Shown piece after piece: positions 6,659 through 7,087 of a stretch of 7,087 nucleotides of DNA. Under the pieces are notes generated by a model. The model was not told the DNA's origin. It worked only from the letters and a program-made list of their open reading frames with translations, and did not search any database. The first letter of the stretch is position 1, and every line of letters begins with the position of its first letter. Location: NCBI GenBank assembly GCA_018882545.1, contig VERS01000103.1, positions 1-7,087 of the forward strand, in the 5' to 3' direction. Both the position numbers and the translations under genes were made by a program. Source of the stretch: Mycobacterium sp. (GTDB lineage Bacteria > Actinomycetota > Actinomycetes > Mycobacteriales > Mycobacteriaceae).

Positions 6659-6700
6659 TACGGTTGGGCCGCAGTCGATGTGTGGTGGGGCCGGGAGGAG
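6659..6700 (+). promoter_or_regulatory. Possible -10 element and strong ribosome site of the last gene
   Basis: TACGGT (6659-6664) fits the TANNNT -10 pattern without a visible -35 element. GGGAGGAG (6693-6700) is a near-ideal ribosome site 6 bases before ATG 6707 and fixes that start. The ribosome site is secure; the promoter is tentative. Confidence 0.5.
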
Positions 6701-6706
6701 CAGTCA

Positions 6707-7087
6707 ATGTCGGGTGAGCCGGATGGAAAGTTGTGCCGGATCGCGGCGCTGGCCCTCGGCCTGGGGATCGGATCGGTGGTTGCCTGGCTGCCGGTGGCGT
6801 CGGCTGACCGCGCTTCGGCGGAGACGGCGAAGACGGCGGGTCCGGCGGGTCCGACGCGGGCCGGTCACAGCCAGCCGGCGGCGCCGAAGTCAACCCTCAC
6901 CCGGTCGGCTACGGCAGGCCGCGGCGGCACTCAGGCTTCGACCTCTCCGAAGCGGGCCGCCGCAGCGGCGCCGGGTCCGGCCGATCCAGCCGTCAATGCG
7001 GTTGCAGCGCAGTCGTACAAGTCGGCCAGCGCGGTGCGACCGCTCTTCGGCAACGGCACCGCCGAGAACCCCGACGCAGGCCTGCTC
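6707..7087 (+). CDS. Exported Ala/Pro-rich protein, probably PGRS-like (3' end outside the window)
   Basis: A partial gene: 127 codons are visible and the frame is still open at the window end. ATG 6707 follows GGGAGGAG by 6 bases. The N-terminus is a Sec-type signal peptide: a polar/basic start with K8 and R11, a hydrophobic core at about 12-32, and likely cleavage after ASA at position 33. There is no lipobox cysteine. The mature part (34 to about 110) is a low-complexity, Ala/Pro/Ser/Thr/Gly-rich, positively charged and probably disordered segment, including an AGPAGP repeat and an AAAAAP run. It ends with RPLFGNGTAENPDAGLL (111-127). From memory, FGNGTAxNPxAG-type motifs introduce the Gly-Asn-rich repeats of PGRS-type mycobacterial proteins. 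No PE domain is present. The PGRS assignment depends on sequence past the window; an otherwise unrelated secreted protein is the alternative. Confidence 0.75.
   Translation, partial: MSGEPDGKLCRIAALALGLGIGSVVAWLPVASADRASAETAKTAGPAGPTRAGHSQPAAPKSTLTRSATAGRGGTQASTSPKRAAAAAPGPADPAVNAVAAQSYKSASAVRPLFGNGTAENPDAGLL
6835..6852 (+). repeat. 9-bp tandem duplication inside the low-complexity segment
   Basis: GGCGGGTCC occurs twice in a row and encodes Ala-Gly-Pro twice (residues 44-49). This is typical of slippage in a disordered linker. Confidence 0.6.

Noticed and set aside
6633..6893. A minus-strand open frame of 86 codons opposite the start of the exported protein
   Set aside because: Pro/Arg/Ser-rich shadow frame. 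The plus-strand gene has a strong ribosome site and a clear signal peptide.
1..7087. Mobile element, CRISPR array, toxin-antitoxin or anti-phage system
   Set aside because: I found no spaced repeat array, transposase or integrase motifs, terminal inverted repeats, or small paired genes. All genes fit ordinary chromosomal families with consistent base composition.

Overview
The window is uniformly GC-rich with strong third-position G/C bias and GTG as well as ATG starts. Its response regulator closely resembles, from memory, mycobacterial NarL (Rv0844c of M. tuberculosis), and the last gene looks like an exported PGRS-type protein. Together these point to a Mycobacterium/Mycolicibacterium-type actinobacterial chromosome. 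I see no phage, insertion sequence, tRNA, rRNA or CRISPR signal. The window is gene-dense: no gap exceeds 105 bases.

Layout, left to right. (1) 1-779 (+): 3' end of an unrecognised protein gene that starts before the window. (2) 710-1600 (-): a classical short-chain dehydrogenase/reductase whose 3' end overlaps gene 1 tail-to-tail by 70 bases. (3) A 91-base divergent control region (1601-1691) carrying a perfect 12-bp direct repeat. (4) 1692-2345 (+): NarL-type response regulator. (5) 2349-3548 (+): its likely partner, a six-helix membrane histidine kinase of the NarX/DegS class, starting 3 bases after the regulator's stop. (6) 3551-5062 (-): a membrane-anchored sulfite-oxidase-fold molybdoenzyme, whose stop codon faces the kinase stop with 2 bases between them. 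(7) A 63-base divergent promoter region (5063-5125). (8) 5126-6601 (+): an APC-superfamily amino-acid permease. (9) A 105-base spacer with two small symmetric elements. (10) 6707 to the window end (+): the N-terminal part of a secreted Ala/Pro-rich protein that ends, at the window edge, in a motif typical of PGRS-type glycine-rich mycobacterial proteins.

The regulator and kinase are very probably one translationally coupled two-component operon. The SDR is divergent from it and could be under shared control. The molybdoenzyme and permease share a short divergent promoter region, so co-regulation is possible, but no substrate link can be read from the sequence. The most interesting features are the molybdoenzyme's architecture (four hydrophobic helices, then a triple-arginine motif before a fifth helix and the cofactor domain), which suggests combined Sec/Tat membrane insertion, and the PE-less PGRS-like exported protein at the right edge. 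I do not see a convincing wholly new multi-gene system.
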